Shown: in pieces, positions 10,619 through 19,805 of the stretch
How positions within the stretch are numbered: position 1 is the first letter of the stretch
Layout: every line of letters begins with the position of its first letter
NCBI RefSeq assembly: GCF_904848675.1
Contig: NZ_LR890047.1
Coordinates: forward strand, 496,001 to 560,000
Length of the DNA: 64,000 bases
Reading direction: 5' to 3'
From: Profftia tarda
GTDB taxonomy: Bacteria > Pseudomonadota > Gammaproteobacteria > Enterobacterales > Enterobacteriaceae
Notes under the pieces: generated by a model
Told to the model about the DNA's origin: nothing
Databases searched by the model: none
Seen by the model: only the letters and a program-made list of their open reading frames with translations
Program-made: the position numbers and the translations under genes

Positions 10619-11841
10619 GAAGAGGTTTAAATGAGTATTTAAAGCATCTATTGGTTTTTTATTTTTATCTTGATAACAGAAATCGCTCATGGTTTATTAT
10701 AATTTATCAGTGAGTATATTAATTATAAGATAATTGACCTAAGCTTAAAAGACTAGATCACATTCTCTTGATGAAATCAAAATAATTAAGATGATTTGCT
10801 GTTTGGCAAATTTCATTACATTTGTTCTTGGTATCATAATGATACGGGTTGTTCGTAATAGCTACATAATTCATGGACAGCTAAGACTAATACTTTCGGA
10901 GAACTAGAGAACTACTATCAGTAATATTGTTTACGTGACTAATAAAATATCTAATGTTATCACTTATTGCAAATAATGTTATAGATCATTATTGAATGAC
11001 TAGTTTTATAGTGGCACTTTTAACGTTATATATTCTATTTTAGATTGTTTTCATTTTAGAAGGAGTATCAGCAGTTTTTCTCAACAAAAATAACAAATTT
11101 TTCCTCTATATTTTATGTTATAACATATGAGATCATCTTAATAAAGACTCTTATTCATAAATTATGATAGATAGTTTTTATTAGCCTTATCATCTTCTTA
11201 TATGTAGATCTGCGAGGATCGTATTAGTTTATACCTCTAGAATTATGTTCCCTTAACCCAAATGCTTGAGGTAATCATTTACTAAGAAACTTAAATAATT
11301 CTCTGCTTATTATTTTTAATTAATCGTTCTTCTTGTTTGTGATGATTACTGTGCGCTAAACTAGGCAGCTATACAACAGTATTATTTTTAAATAGATATC
11401 ATTCGATCTTTTATATTTTTAGATATATACTAACCTTATAATAAATCATTCATTCCGAATGATTTATTATAAGTATATCATTATTCAAATTACCTTTTGA
11501 GACTGTCTGATTTCAGAAGATTGTTGGTATTCAAGTTTCTTGCTATCTATCACAAAGATTAACTAATCTGAATATTGTTGGAAAATTATTGATAAAATTT
11601 TTTTTATTCAATAATCTGTGTTTATTAGTACACTATTTTCGAGAAATCAGGACTATACTATTTAAAGTTTAATATTTAAAATCATACATTCTGTTTTAAG
11701 AACTTTTGCTCTTATATTGTAGTAAATCTGTTTATTGAATCGACTTGAGGCTTCTAGTAATAGTGCATAACATCCATAAATACTTAAATTATCATGTCAA
11801 CTATACACGGATCTTCCTGTATTGAAAATATTAGGAGAAAA
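10619..11841. other. 1.2 kb spacer between aroA and cmk
   Basis: Non-coding AT-rich DNA. E. coli has ycaL here; I cannot recognise it. It holds the strong inverted repeat listed at 11435-11473. An in-frame ATG at 11794 precedes cmk, but the family start is at 11842. Confidence 0.5.
11435..11473. repeat. Perfect 17-bp inverted repeat, 5-nt loop
   Basis: Left arm CTTATAATAAATCATTC (11435-11451), loop ATTCC, right arm 11457-11473 its exact reverse complement. It sits in the aroA-cmk spacer about 820 bp past the aroA stop. There is no U-tract on either side, so it is not an obvious intrinsic terminator. Confidence 0.85.
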
Positions 11842-12531
11842 ATGACGGCAATAGCTCCTGTAATTACGGTTGATGGACCGAGTGGCGTTGGTAAAAGTGC
11901 TTTATGTAAAGCTCTTTCTAAATCCTTGGGATGGCGTCTGTTGGACTCCGGTATCATTTATCGCATTCTTGCATTATCTGTTTTACAGCATCAAATGAAT
12001 ATCATATCTGAAGATGACCTAATATCATTAGCATCTAACCTTGATATTTGTCTTTCAGGAGATAATGGTCATCTTCGGGTTATTCTCCAAGGAGAAGATG
12101 TGAGTAAAAAAATTAGAAGAGAATTAATAGGAAGCATGGCATCTAAGGCTGCTTCCTTTCCTCGTGTAAGAGATGTTTTACTACATCACCAGCGTGCGGT
12201 TCGTAATTTTCCAGGACTGATTGCTGATGGTAGGGATATGGGTACAGTTGTCTTTCCTGATGCAACAGTAAAAATTTTTCTTGATGCCCGTTCTAAAGAA
12301 CGGGCTCTTCGTCGCCTATTTCAGTTGCAAGAAAAGGGGTTTAGTGTTAACTTTAAACGAATATGGGCCGATATGCAAGAACGCGACTATCGCGATAGTA
12401 ATCGTAAAACAGCTCCACTTGTTCCGGCACAGGATGCTCTAATTTTAGATTCAACCGAAATGTCTCTCGAGCAAGTCATAATGAAAGTATTTTCTTATGT
12501 ACAACAGAAATTACTGCATTCTATAGAGTAG
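11842..12531 (+). CDS. cmk: Cytidylate kinase
   Basis: Phosphorylates CMP and dCMP with ATP in the cytoplasm, recycling pyrimidine nucleotides. 229 residues (E. coli 227). P-loop VDGPSGVGKSALCK near the N-terminus, CMP-binding LLDSGIIYR, the NMP-binding region, and GLIADGRDMGTVVFPDA. The frame opens 16 codons earlier, but MTAIAPVITVDG is the conserved start and AGGAG lies just upstream of that ATG. It is followed after 218 bp by rpsA, the classical cmk-rpsA-ihfB order. The P-loop reads GKS where E. coli has GKG, a conservative variation. Confidence 0.97.
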   Translation: MTAIAPVITVDGPSGVGKSALCKALSKSLGWRLLDSGIIYRILALSVLQHQMNIISEDDLISLASNLDICLSGDNGHLRVILQGEDVSKKIRRELIGSMASKAASFPRVRDVLLHHQRAVRNFPGLIADGRDMGTVVFPDATVKIFLDARSKERALRRLFQLQEKGFSVNFKRIWADMQERDYRDSNRKTAPLVPAQDALILDSTEMSLEQVIMKVFSYVQQKLLHSIE

Positions 12532-12654
12532 CCTAAAAATCATTATTTAGGATTAAGTACGATATCATATCTATGATATGAGACTGCATTAAAGATATGA
12601 TTGATTTAACTATATCTTTAAATGAATGCGTTAGAAGATTATATAAGTTCACCC

Positions 12655-12749
12655 CCCTGTCACTATGGATTGCTACAGGGCATGTTAAACAATCTTATCA
12701 AGCAGGATAGCCTGATAGACTTTAAAATAAAATCTGAAGATATATCAAT
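12655..12749 (+). promoter_or_regulatory. rpsA leader with S1 autoregulatory-type hairpins
   Basis: Two hairpins precede rpsA: CCCTGT/ACAGGG (12655-12660 and 12675-12680) whose loop contains GGA, then CAGG-ATAG-CCTG (12703-12714) extended by TATC/GATA. The start codon is preceded only by GAAG (12736-12739). E. coli rpsA is known to have a structured leader with GGA-bearing hairpins and a degenerate Shine-Dalgarno through which S1 represses its own translation. The same arrangement here suggests the control is retained. The hairpins are seen directly; the regulation is inferred. Confidence 0.65.
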
Positions 12750-14429
12750 ATGACTGAATCTTTTGCTCAACTCTTTGAAGAATCCTTAAAAACAATAGAA
12801 ACCCGCCCGGGTTCTATTGTCCGTGGTGTTGTTGTAGCTATCGACAAAGATATAGTACTAGTTGATGCTGGACTAAAATCTGAGTCTGCAATTCCAATAG
12901 AACAGTTCAAAAACTCACATGGCGAACTGGAAATTCAGATAGGTGAAGAAGTTGATGTTGCTTTAGATGCAGTTGAAGACGGATTCGGTGAAACACAGCT
13001 CTCTCGTGAGAAAGCTAAGCGTCATGAAGCTTGGATTAAACTAGAAAAATCTTACGAAAATGCTGCTACTGTAACTGGTATTATTAACGGCAAAGTTAAA
13101 GGCGGATTCACTGTAGAAATAAACGGTATTCGTGCATTTCTCCCAGGATCTCTCGTCGATGTGCGTCCAATGCGTGACACACTGCATCTTGAAGGCAAAC
13201 AACTTGAATTTAAGGTTATTAAATTGGATCAGAAAAGAAACAACGTTGTTGTTTCTCGTCGTGCTGTTATTGAATCTGAGAATAGCGCAGAACGCGATCA
13301 TATGCTCGAAAACTTGCAAGAAGGTATGAAAGTTAAAGGAATAGTGAAGAACTTGACTGATTACGGCGCATTTGTTGATCTAGGAGGTGTTGACGGATTG
13401 CTGCATATCACCGATATGGCTTGGAAACGTGTGAAGCATCCAAGCGAGATTGTAAGTGTGGGTGATGAAATTACTGTTAAAATTCTTAAGTTTGACCGCG
13501 AGCGTACTCGTGTATCTCTCGGATTAAAACAACTAGGAGAAGATCCATGGGTGGCTATTGCTAAACGTTATCCAGAAGTTACTAAATTGACTGGTCGGGT
13601 TACTAACTTAACAGATTACGGGTGTTTTGTAGAAATTGAGGAAGGAGTTGAAGGTCTTGTTCATGTTTCCGAAATGGACTGGACTAATAAAAATATTCAT
13701 CCATCTAAAGTTGTCAACGTCGGTGATGTTGTCAATGTTATGGTGCTTGATATTGATGAAGAGCGTCGCCGTATTTCATTAGGTCTAAAGCAGTGCAAAT
13801 GTAATCCATGGCAACTGTTCGCGGAAACTCATAATAAAGGTGATCGTGTTGAGGGAAAGATTAAGTCAATCACTGACTTTGGTATTTTTATTGGTTTAGA
13901 TGGTGGGATAGATGGCTTAGTTCACTTATCTGATATTTCCTGGAATATTGCAGGTGAAGAAGAAGTACATAAATACAAGAAAGGTGACGAGATATCAGCA
14001 ATTGTTCTGCAGGTCGATTCAGAACGAGAGCGCATCTCTCTTGGAATAAAGCAGCTATCAGAAGATCCCTTCAATAACTATATCGCCATAAACAAGAAGG
14101 GTTTAATCGTTACTGGTACAGTCACGTCAGTTGATGCCAAAGGAACTACAGTAAAATTACCTGATGGCTTAGAAGGATATCTACGTGCTTCCGAAGCGTC
14201 TCGTGACCGAGTTGAAGATGCTACTCTGCTGTTTAACGTAGGAGATACAATTAAAGCAAAATTAACCGGAGTAGATCGCAAGAATCGTATTCTAATTCTT
14301 TCTGTTCGTGCTACAGAAGAAGCTGATGATAAAGATGCAATAACCGCTGTTAACATCAAACAAGAAGAGGATATACTAAGCTTTTCTAACGTTATGACTG
14401 AGGCATTTAAAGCTGCTAAGGTTGAATGA
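12750..14429 (+). CDS. rpsA: 30S ribosomal protein S1
   Basis: mRNA-binding protein of the small subunit, needed to initiate on structured or weak Shine-Dalgarno messages. 559 residues (E. coli 557) with six S1 OB-fold repeats. The signature V.G.V..(I/L)TDYG(A/C)FV(D/E)...G..GL(V/L)H.S is plain in repeats 3 and 4 and modified in 5 (SITDFGIFIGLDGG). The N-terminus TESFAQLFEESLKTIETRPGSIVRG and the C-terminus AEAFKAAK-E type are conserved. The complete set of repeats contrasts with some tiny symbiont genomes that shorten S1. ihfB follows 50 bp downstream. Confidence 0.98.
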   Translation: MTESFAQLFEESLKTIETRPGSIVRGVVVAIDKDIVLVDAGLKSESAIPIEQFKNSHGELEIQIGEEVDVALDAVEDGFGETQLSREKAKRHEAWIKLEKSYENAATVTGIINGKVKGGFTVEINGIRAFLPGSLVDVRPMRDTLHLEGKQLEFKVIKLDQKRNNVVVSRRAVIESENSAERDHMLENLQEGMKVKGIVKNLTDYGAFVDLGGVDGLLHITDMAWKRVKHPSEIVSVGDEITVKILKFDRERTRVSLGLKQLGEDPWVAIAKRYPEVTKLTGRVTNLTDYGCFVEIEEGVEGLVHVSEMDWTNKNIHPSKVVNVGDVVNVMVLDIDEERRRISLGLKQCKCNPWQLFAETHNKGDRVEGKIKSITDFGIFIGLDGGIDGLVHLSDISWNIAGEEEVHKYKKGDEISAIVLQVDSERERISLGIKQLSEDPFNNYIAINKKGLIVTGTVTSVDAKGTTVKLPDGLEGYLRASEASRDRVEDATLLFNVGDTIKAKLTGVDRKNRILILSVRATEEADDKDAITAVNIKQEEDILSFSNVMTEAFKAAKVE

Positions 14430-14479
14430 TCATTTCATTATTAAATGACGATAAATTCAGGGTATATCTGGAGAAAAAA

Positions 14480-14764
14480 ATGACCAAATCCAAACTTATT
14501 AGAAAACTTGCTAGCCAGCGACCAAATATGCTCGCGATAGTTGTTGAAAAGGCAGTTAAAGAAATCATTGATCACATGTCCTCTATCCTGGCTAACGGTG
14601 AACGTATTGAGATTCGTGGATTTGGTAGCTTTTCCCTGCATTACCGTGCACCTCGTATAGGCAGAAATCCTAAAACGGGTGATACGGTGCCTCTAACAGG
14701 AAAATATGTTCTCCATTTTAAACCTGGTAAAGAACTACGTGCCCGGGCTAATATATATTCTTAG
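14480..14764 (+). CDS. ihfB: Integration host factor subunit beta
   Basis: DNA-bending HU-family protein, 94 residues as in E. coli. It pairs with IhfA (not in this window). It starts MTKSKLIRKLAS; the beta-arm region GFGSFSLHYRAPRIGRNPKTG, including the intercalating proline, is intact. The frame extends 18 codons upstream to an ATG overlapping the rpsA stop, but the start at 14480 has GGAGA upstream and matches the family. The N-terminal helix is divergent (RPNMLAIVVEKAVKEIIDH), while the DNA-contact half is almost unchanged. Confidence 0.97.
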   Translation: MTKSKLIRKLASQRPNMLAIVVEKAVKEIIDHMSSILANGERIEIRGFGSFSLHYRAPRIGRNPKTGDTVPLTGKYVLHFKPGKELRARANIYS

Positions 14765-15143
14765 AAACGCATTTTGTGAAAAGAGTACGCATAAAAATAT
14801 AATGCTGCTAACATTTTGTAAATACAATATCTCTATATTGATATTACTATCAATTATTCTCGCTTAGAGAATTTATTTTATTGCCTGTAAGTATATATTA
14901 CTTATTAGTAGGCGATAATGATTTATACTTAATTGTTTTATAGATAAATAAACAATATATCACTTTTGTGCTAAACATGAACAAAATAATGTTTTCAGAA
15001 AATCCAGTAGGGCTCTAATTGATTCAACAACTTATCAAGAGAGAATCTTTGCAATTAGCTGCTAGTTCTACTTTGTTTCAATCTGAAAAGAATAATTATT
15101 AAGAATATTTATAGTTATTCTGTACGATAAGAAGAAAAAAGCT
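14765..15143. other. Spacer between ihfB and ubiD
   Basis: About 380 bp, AT-rich. A weak imperfect hairpin (GCCT...AGGC, near 14883-14913) could be a decayed terminator of ihfB. Nothing else seen. Confidence 0.4.
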
Positions 15144-16610
15144 ATGAAATATCGTGATTTGCGTGGATTCATTAGTTTGCTAGAAAAGATAGGAGAGCTA
15201 AAAAGAATTAGCCAACCAATAGATCCTTATTTAGAAATGACAGAAATTGCATATCGTACTTTACGTGGCAATGGGCCAGCTTTACTATTCGAGAACCCTA
15301 AGGGTTATGATATTCCAGTTTTATGTAATTTATTTGGTACTGAACAGCGTGTTGCCTTAGGCATCGATAAAAAAGATCTTGGCTCTATGCGTGAGGTCGG
15401 ACAACTATTGGCATTTCTAAAAGATCCTAAGCCGCCGAAAGATTTTATAGATCTGTATAATCATTTGAATCAGTTTAAGCAAGTTCTGAGCATGCCAACT
15501 AGGAGGATTCGTTCAGCGCCATGCCAAGAGCTCATCTGGCATGGCGCTGATGTCGACATTGGGCGTATTCCTGTCATGCACTGCTGGCCTGAAGATGTTG
15601 CTCCTCTAGTTACTTGGGGATTAACCATTACACGCGGTCCTTGCAAAGAACGTCAGAACTTAGGTATTTATCGTCAACAAGTTTTGGGAAAAAATAAACT
15701 TATTATGCGTTGGCTTTTGCATCGTGGTGGAGCTATTGATTACCAAGAGTGGTGCCAGGCACATCCAGGCCAACATTTTCCGGTATCTGTAGTATTAGGA
15801 GCGGATCCTGCAACGATTATAGCTGCTGTTACACCGGTGCCAGACACTCTTTCCGAGTACGCTTTTGCTGGATTACTACGTGGCAACAAAACCGAAGTAG
15901 TTAAGTGTATTTCCAATGATTTAGAAGTACCAGCCTTTGCTGAAATTGTTTTGGAAGGCTACATCAAGCCGGGTGAAATAGCACCTGAAGGTCCTTATGG
16001 TGACCATACTGGTTACTACAATGAAATAGATCATTTCCCTATTTTTACTATTACCCATATCACACAGCGTTGCAATCCTATTTACCATTCCACATATACC
16101 GGACGTCCACCAGATGAACCCTCAGTAATTGGATTAGCGCTGAACGCAGTATTTGTGCCAATTTTACAACAGCAATTCCCAGAAATAGTTGATTTTTATC
16201 TGCCTCCAGAAGGATGTTCATATCGCATGATAGTCGTGACTATGAAAAAACAATATCCAGGTCACGCAAAACGCGTTATGATGGGAATCTGGTCATTTTT
16301 GCGTCAGTTTATGTATACTAAATTTATTATTGTTTGTGATGATGATATAAATCCTAGAGATTGGAAAGACGTAATTTGGGCAATTACTACCAGAATAGAT
16401 CCGGATCGTGATGCTATAATAATTAAAAATACACCAATAGATTACCTAGATTTTGCGTCCCCAATATCTGGATTAGGTTCGAAAATGGGATTAGATGCTA
16501 CTAATAAATGGCCGGGCGAAACACAACGAGAATGGGGGCGACCTATTAATATGTGTGCAGAAATACGTACACGTATTGACTCCATATGGGATGACTTAAA
16601 TATTTTATAA
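15144..16610 (+). CDS. ubiD: 3-octaprenyl-4-hydroxybenzoate decarboxylase UbiD
   Basis: Prenylated-FMN-dependent decarboxylase of ubiquinone synthesis. 488 residues (E. coli 497), starting MKYRDLRGFISLLEKIGELKRI. Conserved stretches include NLGIYRQQVLGKNKLIMRW, FPVSVVLGADPA, PVPDTLSEYAFAGLLRG and the acidic segment AEIVLEGYIKPGEIAPEGPYGDHTGYYN, followed by the UbiD-typical TGRPPDEPSVIG. An AAGAAG Shine-Dalgarno is present. It needs prFMN made by UbiX, which is not in the window. In E. coli ubiD is far from ihfB, so this junction reflects rearrangement. Retention implies aerobic respiration. Confidence 0.97.
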   Translation: MKYRDLRGFISLLEKIGELKRISQPIDPYLEMTEIAYRTLRGNGPALLFENPKGYDIPVLCNLFGTEQRVALGIDKKDLGSMREVGQLLAFLKDPKPPKDFIDLYNHLNQFKQVLSMPTRRIRSAPCQELIWHGADVDIGRIPVMHCWPEDVAPLVTWGLTITRGPCKERQNLGIYRQQVLGKNKLIMRWLLHRGGAIDYQEWCQAHPGQHFPVSVVLGADPATIIAAVTPVPDTLSEYAFAGLLRGNKTEVVKCISNDLEVPAFAEIVLEGYIKPGEIAPEGPYGDHTGYYNEIDHFPIFTITHITQRCNPIYHSTYTGRPPDEPSVIGLALNAVFVPILQQQFPEIVDFYLPPEGCSYRMIVVTMKKQYPGHAKRVMMGIWSFLRQFMYTKFIIVCDDDINPRDWKDVIWAITTRIDPDRDAIIIKNTPIDYLDFASPISGLGSKMGLDATNKWPGETQREWGRPINMCAEIRTRIDSIWDDLNIL

Positions 16611-18372
16611 GATATAAGTATAGATATTAAAAAATAAGCTTGATTAAATTGCTGTATTTAATAGTAAATGATTATTTAGTCATAGATTAGATTGATCAAG
16701 TGATGTTTACGGCTTGCATGTTATTCTAAAATACCTAACAAATATATCTATCTATAAAATTTATAAAAATCATGATGCGAGGTTAGATTGACTGCATCAG
16801 ATCATCAATAAAGAGATTTAACGCACTTATGCCGATTTGTAAGGAGTAACTTACTAAAATGTCCTCATCTTTCTTACCTTATCCAATTGAGGTATATCTT
16901 TTATCAGGGATTGCTCGATATCCTAAAATATTATTTAATATAGCTCAGGTACTGCAATATCATTTTGAGTATATATATTCCGTTTGATTTATTTATTGCA
17001 AATAACCATGAATTATGAAGTTATCGTGTATCTTAGTAATACAATTGATAGCATCTAGTACTTGTTCTTGTTTAATTAGTCTTCCTATATTTTTGGTATG
17101 TCATCCTTATATAATATTAGTATTATACATTTTTTAAAAAATTATTTTTGATCTTGAAGTAGCCTTGTTGGATAATTATATTACTATGTTGTGAAACATG
17201 AAGAGAGATCTTGAGTGCAAGTACTATTAGTGAAAAAATCATAAGTTATGCGATATAAATTATCATATCAGGTCTTTTATATTATCTGATATTTTATACA
17301 GATTTTATTTGAATCCTCTTTGCTCTGGCTACTAGATAAAATTAAAGAACAAAATAGTTAATATATAGCAAATATCAATAGATTTAAAATCAGCTAAAAG
17401 AGCTTCTGTGTTATACCAAACACAATAGGTGATAACATGCGCTCTAGATAACTTATATTGTAATAATTATCCTTGCTGTATAAGATAAAACGCAATATTA
17501 GGATATCCTGCATTGGATTATTCATGCTATTATTGTTTATTGATTAATATCATATCATTCAATCTACTCAGTTGTGTTATATTTAGATTTAAAGACCATT
17601 TGGTAATTTTTTAAAATCAATTAAATTTTATAGGTAAGCTTTATCAAATCATTAATAGGATACTGTTATATAAATAAAGAAAAAATTTTTAATAATATTT
17701 TACATTTTTACCACTTAATATAAGTTTTAGCATAAAATATATATAATATAATTACATACATGATTTTATCAAAATTAATTTATAGAGGATCTTATTTTAA
17801 ACAAAATAATATTACTATATGCAGGAGCTATAATAAAAATTATAGAACAGTCTAAATAGTTAGATTATAGAGTTTTTATAAAGTGCTATTTTGGTAAAAA
17901 GGTAATAACTCAAAATTATATGTGCTTAATATCTCAAAAAATAAAAATATTATTTCGGATATCGCGACAATTCCAGAATTTTTAAAAATTTTTTACTTAG
18001 TATGAGTGATTGAATAATATCGTGATAATATCTCAGTCTTTTTCATTGAATTTCCTGATCTTCCAGGAAAAAGAAATATCTACTATGTTTCAGATGAAAC
18101 TATCTAGTAATATAAATTAATGCAAGAAGTTAAATGCTGAAATATTATAATTGCAATTGTAATTCTAACAAAGACACATGAGAATATTATTAAGTATGTT
18201 TTATATCACTATTCGAATGTTAAAAAATCTCTAAACAGGCATTTACTTTGGGTACAAATACTATCTAACTAGGGTACTATAATCTCCTATTATTAGGATA
18301 TATAAAACTATAATTTACTATTAATATCAAAACTATAAAACCAATTGCAAAAAGGATGTTTTATATAAAATC
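16611..18372. other. 1.8 kb eroded spacer upstream of yggX
   Basis: AT-rich, stop-riddled. In E. coli mutY lies immediately upstream of yggX; no mutY sequence is recognisable, so it is probably lost from this site. A short hairpin TTTCCTG-ATCTTC-CAGGAAA lies near 18052-18071. No RNA gene seen. Confidence 0.5.
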
Positions 18373-18645
18373 ATGTATAGAAAAATTTTCTGTAGTTTCT
18401 TCAAAGAAGAAAAAGAAGGGCAAGAGTTCCAAATTTATCCAGGTGAGTTAGGTAAACGCATTTTTAATGAAATTTCAAAAGAAGCATGGTCTCGGTGGCT
18501 CCAGAAGCAAACCATATTAATCAATGATAGAAAGCTCAGCTTGATAAATCCGAATGACCGTAAACTGCTCGAGCAGGAGATGATACAATTTTTATTTGAA
18601 GGTCATGATATTTATTCTTCTGGGTATACACCAGTACGCAACTAA
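18373..18645 (+). CDS. yggX: Probable Fe(2+)-trafficking protein YggX
   Basis: 90-residue cytoplasmic protein linked to iron trafficking and protection of Fe-S clusters from oxidation (family knowledge). The conserved single cysteine is in the N-terminal IFCSFFKEEKEGQEF block, followed by YPGELGKRIFNEISKEAW and LLEQEMIQFLFEG. The length is one residue short of E. coli. It sits 80 bp upstream of mltC, the same pairing as in enterobacteria, where mutY-yggX-mltC is common. AAAAGGA lies about 20 bp upstream of the ATG, so the ribosome site is unremarkable. Confidence 0.96.
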   Translation: MYRKIFCSFFKEEKEGQEFQIYPGELGKRIFNEISKEAWSRWLQKQTILINDRKLSLINPNDRKLLEQEMIQFLFEGHDIYSSGYTPVRN

Positions 18646-18725
18646 TTTATTACTTGGATTTAACGGGATTAATGATTGTAACGTATTGATGTAAATCCCA
18701 TATTTTATTTGATATGGCTGTGAAG

Positions 18726-19805
18726 ATGAAGAAAGTTTTAGTACTAATCCTGATATTTTTCTTGCTGATCGCTTGTTCTGCAAAGCAAGATACTAGTAAT
18801 AGCGAAATATTAGTTAAAGATATTAATGGTTTGGATATTTTAATGGGACAATTTGCGCATAATATTGAAAAAATATGGGGTGTCCATCAGTTAGTGATCG
18901 CGGGCCCAAAAGATTACGTAAAATATATAGATCAATACTTAACTCGTAGTCACATTAACTTTAGATCTGGCAAGATTACAATTGAAACTATTTCATTAAC
19001 CCATCCTCTAGCTAGCCTGAAAGAGGCCATCATCAAAACCTTGCTTATGGGAGCCAACCCTGATGCGCACAATCTATATTCTGATTTGAATATTACTGAT
19101 CGTAGTCATAAACCATTTCTATATAACCAAGTATTAGACAATTATCAGCAAGCAATACGTTGGCATGGGCAGGCTAGTAATTTTGCCAACTATCTACTGC
19201 ATCACAAGCTTATACGGCGTAAGCGTGGGCCACATGATATTTATTCAGTAAATATCGCATTAGTACCAAACCACCTAGATAAACGTGCGCATAAATACTT
19301 AAGTATAGTTCATATGGCCTCTAAGAGATACGGTATTGATGAATCTCTTATTTTAGCAATTATTCAAGCTGAATCCAGTTTTAATCCTTATGCGATTAGT
19401 AGTTCCAAAGCACTTGGGCTTATGCAGATAGTTCAAAGTACTGCAGGTAAAGATGTATTTTTAAACAGGGGGAAGAAGGGTGCTCCAAGCACGAGTTATT
19501 TATTTAATCCATCAAATAATATTGACATCGGGACAGCATATTTAGCTATATTACAGAACAAATATCTATGCGGCATCAGTAATCCTATTTCACGTCGTTA
19601 TGCAGTTATTACCGCGTACAATGAAGGTGCAGGCAGTGTATTGCGCTTATTTTCCAATGATCGTAATTCAGCCATTAGTTTTATTAATAAGCTAAAACCT
19701 AGTGATGTATACCAAAGGCTTATTAGTAAAAACACTTCAAGAAGATCAGATCATTATTTATATAAAGTTAATAATGTACATAAGAGATATAGCTGTCGCT
19801 TATAA
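18726..19805 (+). CDS. mltC: Membrane-bound lytic murein transglycosylase C
   Basis: Outer-membrane lipoprotein that cleaves the MurNAc-GlcNAc bond of peptidoglycan to give 1,6-anhydro products. 359 residues, as in E. coli. A lipoprotein signal MKKVLVLILIFFLLIAC places the lipidated Cys at position 17. The DUF3393-type N-terminal region follows, then an SLT domain with catalytic Glu216 in QAESSFNPYA and the ALGLMQI motif. The frame opens four codons earlier (18714), but the homologous start is 18726. The usual AYNGGAG motif reads AYNEGAG (Glu codon 19623-19625), a G-to-A change at a normally small residue that may weaken activity. Confidence 0.96.
   Translation: MKKVLVLILIFFLLIACSAKQDTSNSEILVKDINGLDILMGQFAHNIEKIWGVHQLVIAGPKDYVKYIDQYLTRSHINFRSGKITIETISLTHPLASLKEAIIKTLLMGANPDAHNLYSDLNITDRSHKPFLYNQVLDNYQQAIRWHGQASNFANYLLHHKLIRRKRGPHDIYSVNIALVPNHLDKRAHKYLSIVHMASKRYGIDESLILAIIQAESSFNPYAISSSKALGLMQIVQSTAGKDVFLNRGKKGAPSTSYLFNPSNNIDIGTAYLAILQNKYLCGISNPISRRYAVITAYNEGAGSVLRLFSNDRNSAISFINKLKPSDVYQRLISKNTSRRSDHYLYKVNNVHKRYSCRL

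Noticed and set aside
14426..14479. Extended ihfB start overlapping the rpsA stop
   Set aside because: The extra 18 residues do not match the family; GGAGA and homology place the start at 14480.
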